A stretch of 64,000 nt of DNA from an uncultured Acetatifactor sp. (GCA_910577235.1 CAJTMX010000013.1:39061-103060); one strand, 5' to 3'; numbered from the stretch's first letter, positions 18,402 to 28,476 are shown. Program-made: numbers and translations. The notes: generated by a model not told the origin, from the sequence alone.

Positions 18402-18509
18402 GCAGTTCAAAATGTCGTATATATATCAAAAATTCATACCATTTCAAAACAAGGTAAATGTGCCCAAAAAATATATATAAAAACTGTGAAACTTATTTTA
18501 CGGATTATG

Positions 18510-18538
18510 TTGACATTGCTGGTGTTTCATACTACAAT
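18510..18538 (+). promoter_or_regulatory. Promoter of the GH51-GH43 enzyme genes
   Basis: TTGACA (18510-18515), 17 bp, TACAAT (18533-18538), about 60 nt before the arabinofuranosidase ATG. This is a near-consensus sigma-A promoter in the divergent region shared with the regulator. Confidence 0.88.
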
Positions 18539-18603
18539 TAAAGTTGTTAAGGGGAAAGTATACTGTTTTAGTAAAAAATAAAATATAAAGCGAGGACTAA
18601 ACA

Positions 18604-20103
18604 ATGGCAAAATTGTACGTAAATCCTAAGCATCAGTTAGGTCATGTCAATCCGGAAATACAGGGACATTTTTCCGAGCATCTGGGAAGATGTATTTACG
18701 AGGGATTGTATGTCGGCGAAAATTCCGATATCCCCAATACCAACGGAATGCGCAATGATGTGGTAGAGGCCCTTAAAGAAATGCAGATTCCGGTTCTGCG
18801 CTGGCCGGGCGGCTGCTTTGCCGATGAGTATCACTGGATGGACGGCATCGGTCCCAAGGAGAGCCGCAAAAAGATGATCAACACCCATTGGGGCGGAGTG
18901 GTGGAAGACAACAGTTTCGGTACCCATGAATTTATGGAGCTGTGCCGTCAGCTGGGTTGTAAGACATATGTCAACGGCAATGTGGGCAGCGGTACGGTAC
19001 AGGAGATGAGCGAATGGGTGGAGTATATGACCTTTGAGGGAGTATCCCCCATGGCGGATCTGCGGGCAAAGAACGGCCATCCCGAAAGCTGGAAGGTGGA
19101 CTACTTTGGCGTAGGCAACGAGAACTGGGGTTGCGGCGGCAATATGACTCCGGAATATTATGGAAATCTGTACCGCAGATATCAGACTTATGTGCGTAAT
19201 TACAAAAGGGATCAGCAGATATATAAGGTATGCTGCGGAGCCAATGTGGACGACTATCATTGGACGGAGGGCGTGCTGAAGACGACCCACGACCATGCGG
19301 AGTATGCCCACGGCTTTATGAACGGATTGTCTCTGCATTATTACACACATCCCGACGGATGGGAGAATAAAGGCAGCGCTCTGGATTTCGATGAGCAGAA
19401 ATATTACAAGACATTGAAAAAGACCCTTTATATGGAAACCCTGATCAACAGGCACGGCGCTATCATGGATCAGTATGATCCTGAGAAAAAGATCGGTCTG
19501 ATCGTGGACGAGTGGGGCACCTGGTATGATGTGGAGCCAGGCACCAACCCCGGATTTCTGTACCAGCAGAATACCATGAGAGACGCCCTGGTAGCAGGCA
19601 TTAACCTGAATATCTTTAACAAGCACTGCGACCGTGTAAAGATGGCCAATATCGCCCAGCTGGTGAACGTTCTGCAATCAGTGATCCTGACTGAGGGCGA
19701 GAAGATGATCAAGACACCTACCTACCATGTATTCAATATGTACAAGTGCCATCAGGACGCGGAGCTGCTGGAAAGCTACGTGGAAACACAGGAGATCGGC
19801 AGTGAGGACGGGAAAGTACCCAATCTTCACGAGTCCGTAACTCTGGGCAAGGACGGCAGGATTCATGTGACCCTGAACAATCTGTCCGTGACAGACAGCT
19901 ATGATATAGACGCGGTATTTACCGAAACTGCCATCAAGGGAGTGGAGGGTACGATCCTCACCGGCGATATGCATGCGCACAATACCTTTGACGATCCCGA
20001 CGCGGTACATACAGAGCGGTTTGACAAGGTAGAGATCGGGGGACAGAACTTGAAATTTACGATCCCTGCATGCAGTGTGCTGCATTTGGCAGTGGAAATA
20101 TAA
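18604..20103 (+). CDS. abfA: Intracellular GH51 alpha-L-arabinofuranosidase
   Basis: The 499-residue enzyme is of standard family length and has no signal peptide, so it acts in the cytoplasm. It hydrolyses terminal alpha-L-arabinofuranosyl links in imported arabino- or arabinoxylo-oligosaccharides. Signatures include PVLRWPGGCFADEYHW, the acid/base E173 in GVGNENW and the nucleophile E303 in VDEWGTW. A C-terminal beta domain follows (about 390-499). It is first in a set with GH43 and GH31 enzymes and has its own strong promoter divergent from the ArsR-like gene. It differs from the secreted GH51 at the window start in length, location and architecture. Confidence 0.96.
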   Translation: MAKLYVNPKHQLGHVNPEIQGHFSEHLGRCIYEGLYVGENSDIPNTNGMRNDVVEALKEMQIPVLRWPGGCFADEYHWMDGIGPKESRKKMINTHWGGVVEDNSFGTHEFMELCRQLGCKTYVNGNVGSGTVQEMSEWVEYMTFEGVSPMADLRAKNGHPESWKVDYFGVGNENWGCGGNMTPEYYGNLYRRYQTYVRNYKRDQQIYKVCCGANVDDYHWTEGVLKTTHDHAEYAHGFMNGLSLHYYTHPDGWENKGSALDFDEQKYYKTLKKTLYMETLINRHGAIMDQYDPEKKIGLIVDEWGTWYDVEPGTNPGFLYQQNTMRDALVAGINLNIFNKHCDRVKMANIAQLVNVLQSVILTEGEKMIKTPTYHVFNMYKCHQDAELLESYVETQEIGSEDGKVPNLHESVTLGKDGRIHVTLNNLSVTDSYDIDAVFTETAIKGVEGTILTGDMHAHNTFDDPDAVHTERFDKVEIGGQNLKFTIPACSVLHLAVEI

Positions 20104-20179
20104 CAGGATATGAATAATATGAGTGCGCAGCGCCAAAGCCTGCCTGAAGGCATGTGTGCTATGTGGGAAAGAGGAATGT

Positions 20180-21154
20180 ATGGAACAGAAAATCAACGGA
20201 CCGATCACGGAATACAATAAGCCTTTTATCATCCAGCGGGCAGATCCCTTTGTAGGCCAGGCACCGGACGGCAGTTATTACTTTACTGCCTCCGTCCCTG
20301 CCTATGACAGAATTATTCTGCGCCATGCGGATACTATAGAAGAACTGGCGCAGGCGGAGGAGATCACTGTGTGGACCCGCCATGAGAGCGGCCCTATGAG
20401 TGACCATATATGGGCGCCGGAGATACATTATCTGTTTGGCAGATGGTATATCTATTTTGCCGGGGACGACAAAGACAACTGGTGGACTATCCGCCCCTAT
20501 GTATTGGAATGCAGCGGTCAGGACCCAATGACGGACGCTTGGATAGAAAAGGGGCAGATGCAGTGCGCCGACGATGACAGATTTTCTTTCCGCGCCTTTT
20601 CTCTGGATGCCACGATCCTGGAAAATAAAGGGGAATACTATTATATCTGGGCTGAAAAAGTGAGTGTAAACGATCAGATATCCAATCTCTATATCGCCCG
20701 GATGGAATCCGGCACAAAGCTGGCTACGGTACAGGTGCTGCTGACCACGCCCGACTATGACTGGGAGCGGATCGGATTTTGGGTTAATGAGGGTCCTGCG
20801 GTGGTAAAACGTAACGGGCATATCTATCTGACCTACTCCGCCAGCGCTACCGGCGCATGTTATTGTATGGGTATGCTGAGCACCACGGAGGACGCGGACC
20901 TCTTAGATCCCAGGAGCTGGACCAAGGAGCGCTACCCCGTGCTGGCTACCGATGCGGAAAAGGGTATATACGGGCCCGGTCACAACAGCTTTACCAAGGA
21001 TAAAGATGGCAACGATATCTGCGTCTACCACGCCCGTACATATGAGGAGATCATTGGTGATTCCCTGGCTGACCCCAACCGTCATGCCATGCTGATGAAA
21101 GTGGAGTGGGACGAAAACGACAGGCCGGTATTTGCCTACCGGAAACAGGGATAG
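20180..21154 (+). CDS. Intracellular GH43 glycosidase (beta-xylosidase or arabinofuranosidase)
   Basis: ATG 20180 has GAGG 5-6 bp upstream; an upstream in-frame ATG at 20123 is less likely. The 324-residue product has the GH43 five-bladed propeller signatures. The general base is D22 in RADPF, the pKa-modulating Asp is D143 in SLDATIL and the acid is E204 in NEGPAVV. There is no signal peptide and no second domain. It follows GH51 by 76 bp, most likely in one transcript. Members of this family cleave beta-xylosyl or alpha-arabinofuranosyl links, and sequence alone does not decide between them. Confidence 0.92.
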   Translation: MEQKINGPITEYNKPFIIQRADPFVGQAPDGSYYFTASVPAYDRIILRHADTIEELAQAEEITVWTRHESGPMSDHIWAPEIHYLFGRWYIYFAGDDKDNWWTIRPYVLECSGQDPMTDAWIEKGQMQCADDDRFSFRAFSLDATILENKGEYYYIWAEKVSVNDQISNLYIARMESGTKLATVQVLLTTPDYDWERIGFWVNEGPAVVKRNGHIYLTYSASATGACYCMGMLSTTEDADLLDPRSWTKERYPVLATDAEKGIYGPGHNSFTKDKDGNDICVYHARTYEEIIGDSLADPNRHAMLMKVEWDENDRPVFAYRKQG

Positions 21155-21337
21155 ATGGGGGAGCAGACAGGAGCGGACTCTTTAAAAAGGGGCCGCTCTT
21201 TTGTATAGCAGCCGTATTTGAAAAAACGGGAAATTTATACGTGCATTTTGGGCGTCCATCTGTTATGCTAAAAATACATGAAAAGATACCTGTGGATCTG
21301 CATAGGCGGGTAAAAATATAGGAATGGAGGACATGCA

Positions 21338-23671
21338 ATGAAGTTCAGTAACGGATGTTGGTTACAAAAAGAGGGCTGCGGCTGTTTCGCGCCTACGGAG
21401 GCTTATTTTATCAAAAAAACGGATACGGAGGTAAGTATCTGCGCCCCCACCGGTTATATTAACAGCAAGGGGGCCACTCTGGGCGGCATTAACCTGACGG
21501 TAAGGATCACCTCTCCCAGAGTGAATGTGCTGCGGGTGCAGACATATCATCATCTGGGGGCGGTAATATGCGAGCCCGCCTTTGAGCTGAACCTGCAGGA
21601 GCATCCGCTGGATGTGACCGAGACGGAGGAGATGATCGCCGTAAAAAGCGGTAATCTGTCTCTGGAGATCACCAAAAAACCCTGGTCCATGACCTATAAG
21701 AGAGACGGAAAGCTGCTGACCCGCAGTACCGGGAAGGACTTGGCGTTGATGAAGACGGATTGGAAAGGCGAGTATTATGACCGGGGGGACAATAGGGACA
21801 CCTATATCCGCCAGCAGCTGTCTCTGGGCGTAGGGGAACTTCTCTATGGCACAGGCGAGCATTTTACCCCCTTTGTTAAGAACGGCCAGAGCATTGATAT
21901 CTGGAACGCGGACGGAGGCACCAGCACAGAGCAGGCATATAAGAATATTCCTTTTTATATCTCCAATAAGGGCTATGGCGTACTTGTCAATCACCCCGAG
22001 AACGTGTCCATGGAGCTGGGCACGGAGATGGTGACCCGGGCGGAGTTTTCCGTGGAGGGCGGCTATCTGGACTATATGCTGTTTGACGGGCCCACGATGA
22101 AGGACGTGCTGACAGCCTATACGGATATCACGGGCAAGCCCTCCCTGCCCGCGCCCTGGACCTTTGGGCTGTGGCTGTCCACTTCCTTCACCACCAGCTA
22201 TGACGAGAACACGGTCATGAGCTTTATTGACGGTATGCTGGACCGGGGCATTCCCCTGCGTACTTTCCATTTTGACTGCTGTTGGATGAAGGAATTTCAC
22301 TGGTCGGATTTTCTGTGGGATGAGAGGATCTTTCCGGACCCGGAAGGGATGCTGCGGCGCATTAAAGAAAAGGGACTGAATATCTGCGTCTGGATTAACT
22401 CCTATATCGGACAGGAGTCCTATCTGTTTAAGGAGGGCATGGAGAAAGGATATTTCATCAAGCGGCCGAACGGTCAGGTCTATCAGTGGGATATGTGGCA
22501 GCCGGGCATGGCCATCGTGGATTTCACCAACCCGGAAGCCTGGAAATGGTTCCAGGACAAGCTGGAAGTGCTGCTGGATATGGGTGTGGACTGCTTTAAG
22601 ACCGATTTCGGGGAGAGGATTCCCACCGAAGCAGTATATTATGACGGTTCTGACCCCAAGAAGATGCACAATTACTATACATATCTATACAATAAATGTG
22701 TTTACGAGCTGCTGGAGAGAAAGCGGGGCCAGGGCCAGGCAGTGCTGTTTGCCCGCTCCGCCACCATGGGAGGCCAGAAATTCCCGGTACACTGGGGCGG
22801 CGACTGCTGGTCCGATTATGAGTCCATGGAGGAGAGTCTCAGAGGGGGTCTCAGCCTGCTGATGAGCGGCTTTGGTTTCTGGGCGCATGATATCGGCGGT
22901 TTTGAGCATACTTCCACGCCGGATGTATACAAGAGGTGGGTGGCCTTTGGACTGTTGTCTTCCCACAGCCGTCTGCATGGCAGCACTTCTTACCGGGTGC
23001 CCTGGGTCTATGACGAGGAGGCGGTGGATGTGTGTCGGTTCTTCACCCGCCAGAAAGCCCGGCTGATGCCTTATTTATATGAGACTTCCATCTATACCAA
23101 CCGTACCGGCATTCCCACTATGCGAAGTATGGTATTGGAATATACTTCCGACAGGAATTGCAGCTATCTGGATAAGCAGTACATGCTTGGCGACAGTCTG
23201 CTGGTAGCGCCCATCTTTAACGAGGAGGGCATCGGCGAATACTATCTGCCCGAAGGCACATGGACAGACTTTTTGACCGGTGAGATACAGGAGGGCGGCA
23301 AGTGGTACAGCGCAAAATATGACTATCTCAGCCTGCCCATGATGGTCAGGGAATGTTCCATCATCGCTCTGGGTGCCCGGGACGACAGGCCGGATTATGA
23401 TTACGCCGACGGCGTTGAACTGCGGATCTATGAACTGCGGGGCGGAGCCGCAGCGGAGCGGACCGTCTACGGCATGGACAATCAGGCGGCGCTGACGATC
23501 AGGGCCTCCCGTCATGCGGGGGCAGTCACTCTGGATGTGGAGGCTGTTAAACCCTATACGGTACGTCTGGTAAACGTTCAGGCAGTGTCCGCCGACGGCG
23601 CGGATATCCGCGTAGAGGGCAATGACACTCTGGTAACGCCTAAAGCGGCTCATATGGTAGTGAACTGCTGA
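21338..23671 (+). CDS. yicI: GH31 alpha-xylosidase (YicI type)
   Basis: The 777-residue enzyme is typical in length for YicI. It releases alpha-xylosyl units, for example from isoprimeverose or xyloglucan oligosaccharides. The N-terminal sandwich covers about 1-245 and the barrel 250-590. The nucleophile is D423 in KTDFGE and the acid/base is D489 in HWGGDCWSDY; the 66-residue gap matches E. coli YicI (416/482). No signal peptide is seen. The start has GGAGG about 8 bp upstream. The 183-bp gap before it contains no clear terminator, so it may be transcribed from the GH51 promoter. It suggests xyloglucan-derived sugars are also substrates of this locus. Confidence 0.93.
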   Translation: MKFSNGCWLQKEGCGCFAPTEAYFIKKTDTEVSICAPTGYINSKGATLGGINLTVRITSPRVNVLRVQTYHHLGAVICEPAFELNLQEHPLDVTETEEMIAVKSGNLSLEITKKPWSMTYKRDGKLLTRSTGKDLALMKTDWKGEYYDRGDNRDTYIRQQLSLGVGELLYGTGEHFTPFVKNGQSIDIWNADGGTSTEQAYKNIPFYISNKGYGVLVNHPENVSMELGTEMVTRAEFSVEGGYLDYMLFDGPTMKDVLTAYTDITGKPSLPAPWTFGLWLSTSFTTSYDENTVMSFIDGMLDRGIPLRTFHFDCCWMKEFHWSDFLWDERIFPDPEGMLRRIKEKGLNICVWINSYIGQESYLFKEGMEKGYFIKRPNGQVYQWDMWQPGMAIVDFTNPEAWKWFQDKLEVLLDMGVDCFKTDFGERIPTEAVYYDGSDPKKMHNYYTYLYNKCVYELLERKRGQGQAVLFARSATMGGQKFPVHWGGDCWSDYESMEESLRGGLSLLMSGFGFWAHDIGGFEHTSTPDVYKRWVAFGLLSSHSRLHGSTSYRVPWVYDEEAVDVCRFFTRQKARLMPYLYETSIYTNRTGIPTMRSMVLEYTSDRNCSYLDKQYMLGDSLLVAPIFNEEGIGEYYLPEGTWTDFLTGEIQEGGKWYSAKYDYLSLPMMVRECSIIALGARDDRPDYDYADGVELRIYELRGGAAAERTVYGMDNQAALTIRASRHAGAVTLDVEAVKPYTVRLVNVQAVSADGADIRVEGNDTLVTPKAAHMVVNC

Positions 23672-23694
23672 TCTTATAATCGTAACAGGACAAT

Positions 23695-23734
23695 AAACAG
23701 GGGAACGCCGCGTTACCGCGGCATTCCCCTGTTT
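23695..23734. terminator. Bidirectional terminator between convergent genes
   Basis: A long near-perfect stem runs from AAACAGGGGAA to TTCCCCTGTTT with a 3-nt loop. The loop is the TAA stop codon of the minus-strand gene, so the hairpin forms partly from coding sequence. Short T-runs lie on both sides. Confidence 0.85.
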
Positions 23735-24150
23735 AATTTGCGTCTGATTTCTTCCGCCTCCGCCGAAAACTCCACCCGGTCAATGTAATCTGCCACTTTT
23801 ATTTCCGTTATCTCCACAGGTAAACAATTCTCCCGCGACACCCACTGCCATTCATCTATTTTTTCAAAGGAATCCGATCTGACTTTGTACACATATCCCA
23901 CGCCGTCAGAGTCAAGCGAACCATACTTTAACAGGATTTTCCCATTGCTGCACTCAAAATCCCGCTTGCCCTCCGGCGTGTCCGGATACCAGCGGATCGG
24001 CAGAGCGAAAGGTATCACCTGATCCATTGTCCCGGCGGCGTATATCGCTTTCAAAGATTCCATATCCCGTCGGCCGACGGCTTGCTGCGGCATGAGTATA
24101 TCCAGTTTATATTGACTTCCATGGTATAGGAATTCAGGTTTTTCGTTCAT
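23713..24150 (-). CDS. Uncharacterised small protein with N-terminal YHGS motif
   Basis: A 145-residue soluble protein that I do not recognise with confidence. It begins EFLYHGSQYKLDILMPQQAV, which resembles the first strand of ADP-ribosyltransferase-fold proteins (YHGT/YHGS followed by a proline-rich loop), and has RDMESLKAIYA and YVYKV strands later. A central aromatic GKRDFECSNG segment and an acidic, helical C-terminus follow. It has its own promoter and terminator and no operon partner. It could be an ART-like enzyme or a degenerate relative, but the assignment rests on one short motif. Confidence 0.7.
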   Translation of the reverse strand: MNEKPEFLYHGSQYKLDILMPQQAVGRRDMESLKAIYAAGTMDQVIPFALPIRWYPDTPEGKRDFECSNGKILLKYGSLDSDGVGYVYKVRSDSFEKIDEWQWVSRENCLPVEITEIKVADYIDRVEFSAEAEEIRRKLNRGMPR

Positions 24151-24198
24151 TATATTGTTTCCCTCCCGGTTTATTCATTGTGTGAGATCCTATATACA

Positions 24199-24226
24199 AT
24201 TATAGGGAAATAAAAATAAAATACAA
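24199..24226 (-). promoter_or_regulatory. Promoter of the YHGS-motif gene
   Basis: On the minus strand: TTGTAT (24226-24221), 16 bp, TATAAT (24204-24199). The -10 is embedded in a CCTATA-N6-TATAGG inverted repeat (24189-24206). The rest of the 24151-24447 gap is AT-rich and otherwise empty. Confidence 0.7.
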
Positions 24227-24447
24227 GTATGCAAAAATTTAAGAATTATAAAATGCTGTTTTATAGTTGACAATATTTGTCTTAATTCCTATAATTATTT
24301 ATTATACAAAATCATCTCTGTGGAATTCTGTACTCTGCTCAGACCAGAGTGACATATCGGGAGCGGTATTGCCCTGATTCCGGCTTTTTCAGCCATATTT
24401 CACACAGACAATACAAATATGGTTGAAGGGATCTTGCGGCAAAGTAT

Positions 24448-24963
24448 TTGATCGCGGTGCTCCTGCGGCCGGGAAGGGGCATATGGGGAAAAAGGATATT
24501 GCGGACATCAGCGGAATCCCGATCGCTGTTATGGAGCAATCTGCGCGACTATGACTTTCCTTTGATCGAGGCGGATTTTGTCGACCCGGATAGTTATAAA
24601 ACGGATCTAAAGGAATTTTTTAAGGCTATGCAATGCCGAAAAGACAGAGAGAAATTGAAATTACTGTTTCAGACGGAAGAATTTCAGAATCTTTGTCCGG
24701 AGACGGAGCGTGTGATCGCGAGGCATCTGCATATAATGAGATTGTCAAAGATGATGAAAAAGGAGGAATTGCCCATGTGTAAAGCCTTTGATGAACTGAT
24801 GAAAGAAGAACGGCGGGAGGGAAAACGTGAAGGAAAACAACAGGGAAGACGTGAAGAAAGGCTCAGGATCATCCGGCAGATGGTAAAAGAGGGACTGGAT
24901 GAAACCTCTATCAGCAGAATAACAAAATGCACCAGAGAAGAACTTGTTGCCGCAGGTAGATAA
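24448..24963 (+). pseudogene. Remnant of an Rpn/PD-(D/E)XK family putative transposase
   Basis: Only the C-terminal half of an Rpn-type protein is present. DYDFPLIEADFVDPDSYKTD leads to a charged helical tail rich in KREGKQQGRREE, ending in a small helical motif (MVKEGLDETSISRITKCT). The N-terminal nuclease half is missing. The only start is TTG 24448 with no ribosome site. The same frame continues upstream to about 24300 through a single TGA at 24424, consistent with decay. The full-length relative begins at 63197 in this window. It is probably non-functional. Confidence 0.65.
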
Positions 24964-24999
24964 AAATGCATTGCAGAACATGAATTTTCTGTGAAAAGG

Positions 25000-25028
25000 T
25001 TTACAATCTCCGCAAAAAAAGGTATGAT
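25000..25028 (+). promoter_or_regulatory. Promoter of the M3 peptidase gene
   Basis: TTTACA (25000-25005), 17 bp, TATGAT (25023-25028). The start codon lies about 55 nt downstream. Confidence 0.8.
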
Positions 25029-25082
25029 ACTAAATTAGAGCGGCCTGCATATGGATGTGTGGGCCATGAGAGGAGAAATCAT

Positions 25083-26753
25083 ATGAAATTCAGTGATATG
25101 CCCTATGAAAGAGTAGATTTTGAGCAAGTGGGGAAGGAACTTTCCGGCTTGATCCGTGAGTTGGAAACGGCAAAGAGCGGCGAGGAGCAGTTTGCCATTC
25201 ACCAGAGGTACTATGAGCTGACCGACCATGTGAATACCCTGATGACCATTGGCCATATCCGCCATGATATTAATACGGTGGACGAGTTTTATGAAAAAGA
25301 ACGCAAATATTACGATGAGATGGGCCCGATATTTCAGAATCAGGTATTGGAGTATATGCAGAAGTTGTACGAATCTCCTTACCGGGATTACCTGGAGAGT
25401 AAGATAGGCCCCGTGGCATTCAAGAATATGGAAGTGGCAATGAAAGCCTTTGACGAAAGGGTCATCGCACTGTCCCAGGAGGAGAACGCACTGACTACGG
25501 AGTATGACCAGTTGATTGCCAGCGCCAAGATTCCCTTTGACGGCAAGGAACTGAATCTGTCCCTGCTGCGCCCCTATCTGGTAAGTCCGGACAGAGAAGT
25601 CCGCAGGCAGGCATGGCAGAAAAAGACGGAATTCTTTTTGCAAAATGCGGAGAAACTGGATGAGATATATGACAAATTAGTCAAGAATCGTACAGCTCAG
25701 GCTAAGGCCATGGGTTATGAGAATTACCTGGAGCTGGGGTATTATCGCATGGGCCGCAACTGCTACGGGCAGAAGGAAGTGGAAAGTTTCCGCAGACAGA
25801 TTAAGCAATACTTTGTGCCCTTTGCGGAAAAGCTGCATGAGCGCCGCAGACAGAGACTGGGACTGGATAAACTGAGCTATGTTGACCAGGCCGTGTACTT
25901 TAAGCAGGGCAACCCTGCCCCTGTGGGCACTCCCGAAGAGATCATGGCAGCAGGCCAGAAGATGTATCGGGAGCTTTCGCAGGAGACGGGTGAATTTTTT
26001 GACTTTATGATGGAGAATCAGCTTTTTGACGTATTGGGCCGCAAAAATAAAAGAGCGGGCGGCTACATGACCTATATGCCGGACTATCATTCTCCTTTTA
26101 TCTTTGCCAACTTCAACGGAACCAGCGGCGATGTGGACGTGATCACCCATGAGTGCGGACATGCTTTTCAGGGCTATCTCTCCGGACAGGACCCCATTCG
26201 CGAACATGCGGACATTACCATGGAGACTGCCGAGATTCATTCCATGTCCATGGAATTTATGACGGAGAATTGGATGGGACTGTTTTTTGGTGACAGAAAG
26301 CAGGACTATATTGATATGCATCTGGAGGATTCCGCCATCTTTATTCCCTACGGGTGTATGGTGGACGAGTTCCAGCACATTGTATACGAGAACCCGGATA
26401 TGACTCCGGCACAGCGCCATACGGCCTGGCTGCAGCTGGAGGCGGAGTACAGGCCTCATATGGATTACGGGGATAACCCGTTTTTTGGAAAGGGCGGTCT
26501 GTGGCAGCAGCAGCTGCATATCTACAATGCGCCGCTGTATTATATCGATTACTGCCTGGCCCAGACCTGCGCATTGCAGTATAAGATATGGAAGGACAGA
26601 GATTTTAAGGAGGCATGGGCATCGTACTTAAAGTTGTGCAGGCTGTCCGCCAGTGATTTCTTTACCCGGATGATTCCCGCTGTGGGCCTTAAGAATCCCT
26701 TTGAGGATGGCAGTATTCAGTCTCTGGTAGAAAGCCTGGAGGCATCCGTCTGA
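25083..26753 (+). CDS. pepF: M3 family oligoendopeptidase
   Basis: ATG 25083 is preferred over the in-frame ATG 25059 because GAGAGGAG (25068-25075) lies between them. The 556-residue cytoplasmic metallopeptidase has the zinc motif HECGH (H356, E357, H360), with a downstream glutamate in the helix TMETAEIHSMSMEFM as third ligand. A long helical N-terminal half is typical of oligoendopeptidase F/M3. It cleaves short oligopeptides, probably in peptide recycling. The gene stands alone with its own promoter. Confidence 0.93.
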   Translation: MKFSDMPYERVDFEQVGKELSGLIRELETAKSGEEQFAIHQRYYELTDHVNTLMTIGHIRHDINTVDEFYEKERKYYDEMGPIFQNQVLEYMQKLYESPYRDYLESKIGPVAFKNMEVAMKAFDERVIALSQEENALTTEYDQLIASAKIPFDGKELNLSLLRPYLVSPDREVRRQAWQKKTEFFLQNAEKLDEIYDKLVKNRTAQAKAMGYENYLELGYYRMGRNCYGQKEVESFRRQIKQYFVPFAEKLHERRRQRLGLDKLSYVDQAVYFKQGNPAPVGTPEEIMAAGQKMYRELSQETGEFFDFMMENQLFDVLGRKNKRAGGYMTYMPDYHSPFIFANFNGTSGDVDVITHECGHAFQGYLSGQDPIREHADITMETAEIHSMSMEFMTENWMGLFFGDRKQDYIDMHLEDSAIFIPYGCMVDEFQHIVYENPDMTPAQRHTAWLQLEAEYRPHMDYGDNPFFGKGGLWQQQLHIYNAPLYYIDYCLAQTCALQYKIWKDRDFKEAWASYLKLCRLSASDFFTRMIPAVGLKNPFEDGSIQSLVESLEASV

Positions 26754-26837
26754 TCCGTCAAAGGAGTGATGACCGCCCGATATGAATAGCGCATTCAGGG
26801 CGGATATGGAACTAATTATAGAAAGGACAAGAAAGAA

Positions 26838-28418
26838 ATGTCTAAAAAGAACAATCAACAGGAGGCACCGAAAGAGGAGCCCCGTGTAATGACCAAATAT
26901 GACCGCAAGATGCAGGCATATGAGGAACAGGAGAAAAAGGCCAAAGCCCATAAGCATTTCAGCAATGTGATCGGTATCCTGGTGGTGTTGGCCGTGGCAG
27001 CCTTTGTACTGTCTTTTCCCATCCGCAATTATATGGCGGTGAACGGCACGTATATCAACGTGGGCGGTGAGAAAATAACCAAGGTGGAATTTGACTATCA
27101 CTATACTATGGCCCGGACCGGATTTATTGCGCAGAACAGCTATTACCTGTCCATGATGGGTATGGATGCCAGCAATATCGACAATCAGATGTATTCCACC
27201 GATCTGACCTTTAAGGATTACTTTGAACAGTTGGCTGTGGAAAATATCTGTGATACCAAAGCGCTGAAAGCGCAGGCGCAGACAGCCGGCTTTGTCTATG
27301 ACACAGATGAAGAATACGCTGAGATGATGGAGGATATCCGGGAGGGTGCCAATGAGAGCGGCACTACCCTTAACAAATATTTGAAGAGCATGTTCGGCGG
27401 ATATGCCACTGAGTCCCGACTGGAGAAAGTGATCAGGGAGGGTATTCTGACCACGGCTTACTATGAACAGATATCCGAATCCTCCGCGCCGACAGATGCG
27501 GAGATAGACAGCTATTACGAACAGCACAGAAACGATTATGATGTGGTGGATTATCATATGACTATCGTTGAGGCGCAGCTGCCCACCGCGGCGCCTGACG
27601 GCAGCGTGACGCTGGATGAGGAAGGCAATGAGGTGCCCTATCAGCCCACCGAGGAAGAGACTGCCGCCGCAATGGAAAAAGCCAAAAAGGATGCGGACAT
27701 AGCAGAGGTCACGATCATGGCCGGAGGAGACCCGTATGAGGCCCAAAGCTATATGAGCGTCAACTATCTGCTGGGCGACTGGCTGTTTGATGAGGCCAGA
27801 ACCGAGGGCGATACCACAGTGGTGGAGGATACAACCGGCCATCGTTATCTGGTAGCAGGCTTTGACCGGAGATACCGTGTGGAAACGCCCACAGTGGATA
27901 TTCGGGCGATCACCAGGTCTTCCACGGATACTTCCGGCATCGGCGCACAGAGCATTCTGGAAGAATGGCAGAGCGGTTCCGCCACGGAGGAAAGTTTTAT
28001 CGAACTTTGTGCCAGATATAATGATAACGGCATAGAGGACGGCCTGTATGAGGGTGTAGGAACCGATAGCATGGGCGAAGAGATGAACGCGTGGATGGCA
28101 GACGCCAGCCGTCAGACGGGGGATACGGCAGTTTTCACGGAGGAGAACGGCTATGATTATGTGCTTTATTATGTGGGGACCAACGATCCGGCCTGGAAAC
28201 TCCGCATTTATGATCTCCTGCTGAGTCAGACCATGAACGAGTATCTGGAAGGTATCAGCGGAAATGTGTCGGTAGAAGATCCCAAGGGTAATTTAAATTA
28301 CCTGAAAGTAGAGGCAGCGGCGTCTGAGGCGGCGGCGTCTGAGGCGGCGGAGGATCAGGGGAGCGCACCGGAACAGAGTGAAGAGAGCACGGAAGAATCT
28401 TCAGAGGATGTAGGTTAA
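26838..28418 (+). CDS. Membrane-anchored SurA/PrsA-like foldase
   Basis: The 526-residue protein has a charged cytoplasmic N-terminus (1-40) and one transmembrane anchor (about 44-65). A SurA_N/PrsA-like helical chaperone part covers about 75-230 (KITKVEFDYHYTM, AVENICDTKALKAQAQTAG). Next comes a region that could hold a parvulin-like domain (about 240-460), though the canonical parvulin motif is not obvious. The C-terminus is an Ala/Glu/Ser-rich low-complexity tail with a repeated EAAAS. It would assist folding of exported proteins at the outer membrane face. PPIase activity is uncertain. Confidence 0.75.
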   Translation: MSKKNNQQEAPKEEPRVMTKYDRKMQAYEEQEKKAKAHKHFSNVIGILVVLAVAAFVLSFPIRNYMAVNGTYINVGGEKITKVEFDYHYTMARTGFIAQNSYYLSMMGMDASNIDNQMYSTDLTFKDYFEQLAVENICDTKALKAQAQTAGFVYDTDEEYAEMMEDIREGANESGTTLNKYLKSMFGGYATESRLEKVIREGILTTAYYEQISESSAPTDAEIDSYYEQHRNDYDVVDYHMTIVEAQLPTAAPDGSVTLDEEGNEVPYQPTEEETAAAMEKAKKDADIAEVTIMAGGDPYEAQSYMSVNYLLGDWLFDEARTEGDTTVVEDTTGHRYLVAGFDRRYRVETPTVDIRAITRSSTDTSGIGAQSILEEWQSGSATEESFIELCARYNDNGIEDGLYEGVGTDSMGEEMNAWMADASRQTGDTAVFTEENGYDYVLYYVGTNDPAWKLRIYDLLLSQTMNEYLEGISGNVSVEDPKGNLNYLKVEAAASEAAASEAAEDQGSAPEQSEESTEESSEDVG

Positions 28419-28476
28419 AAATTTATCCTGCGGGAAGGGATTCCCGGCAGAACCATCAGTCAGGATGACAACAGGA

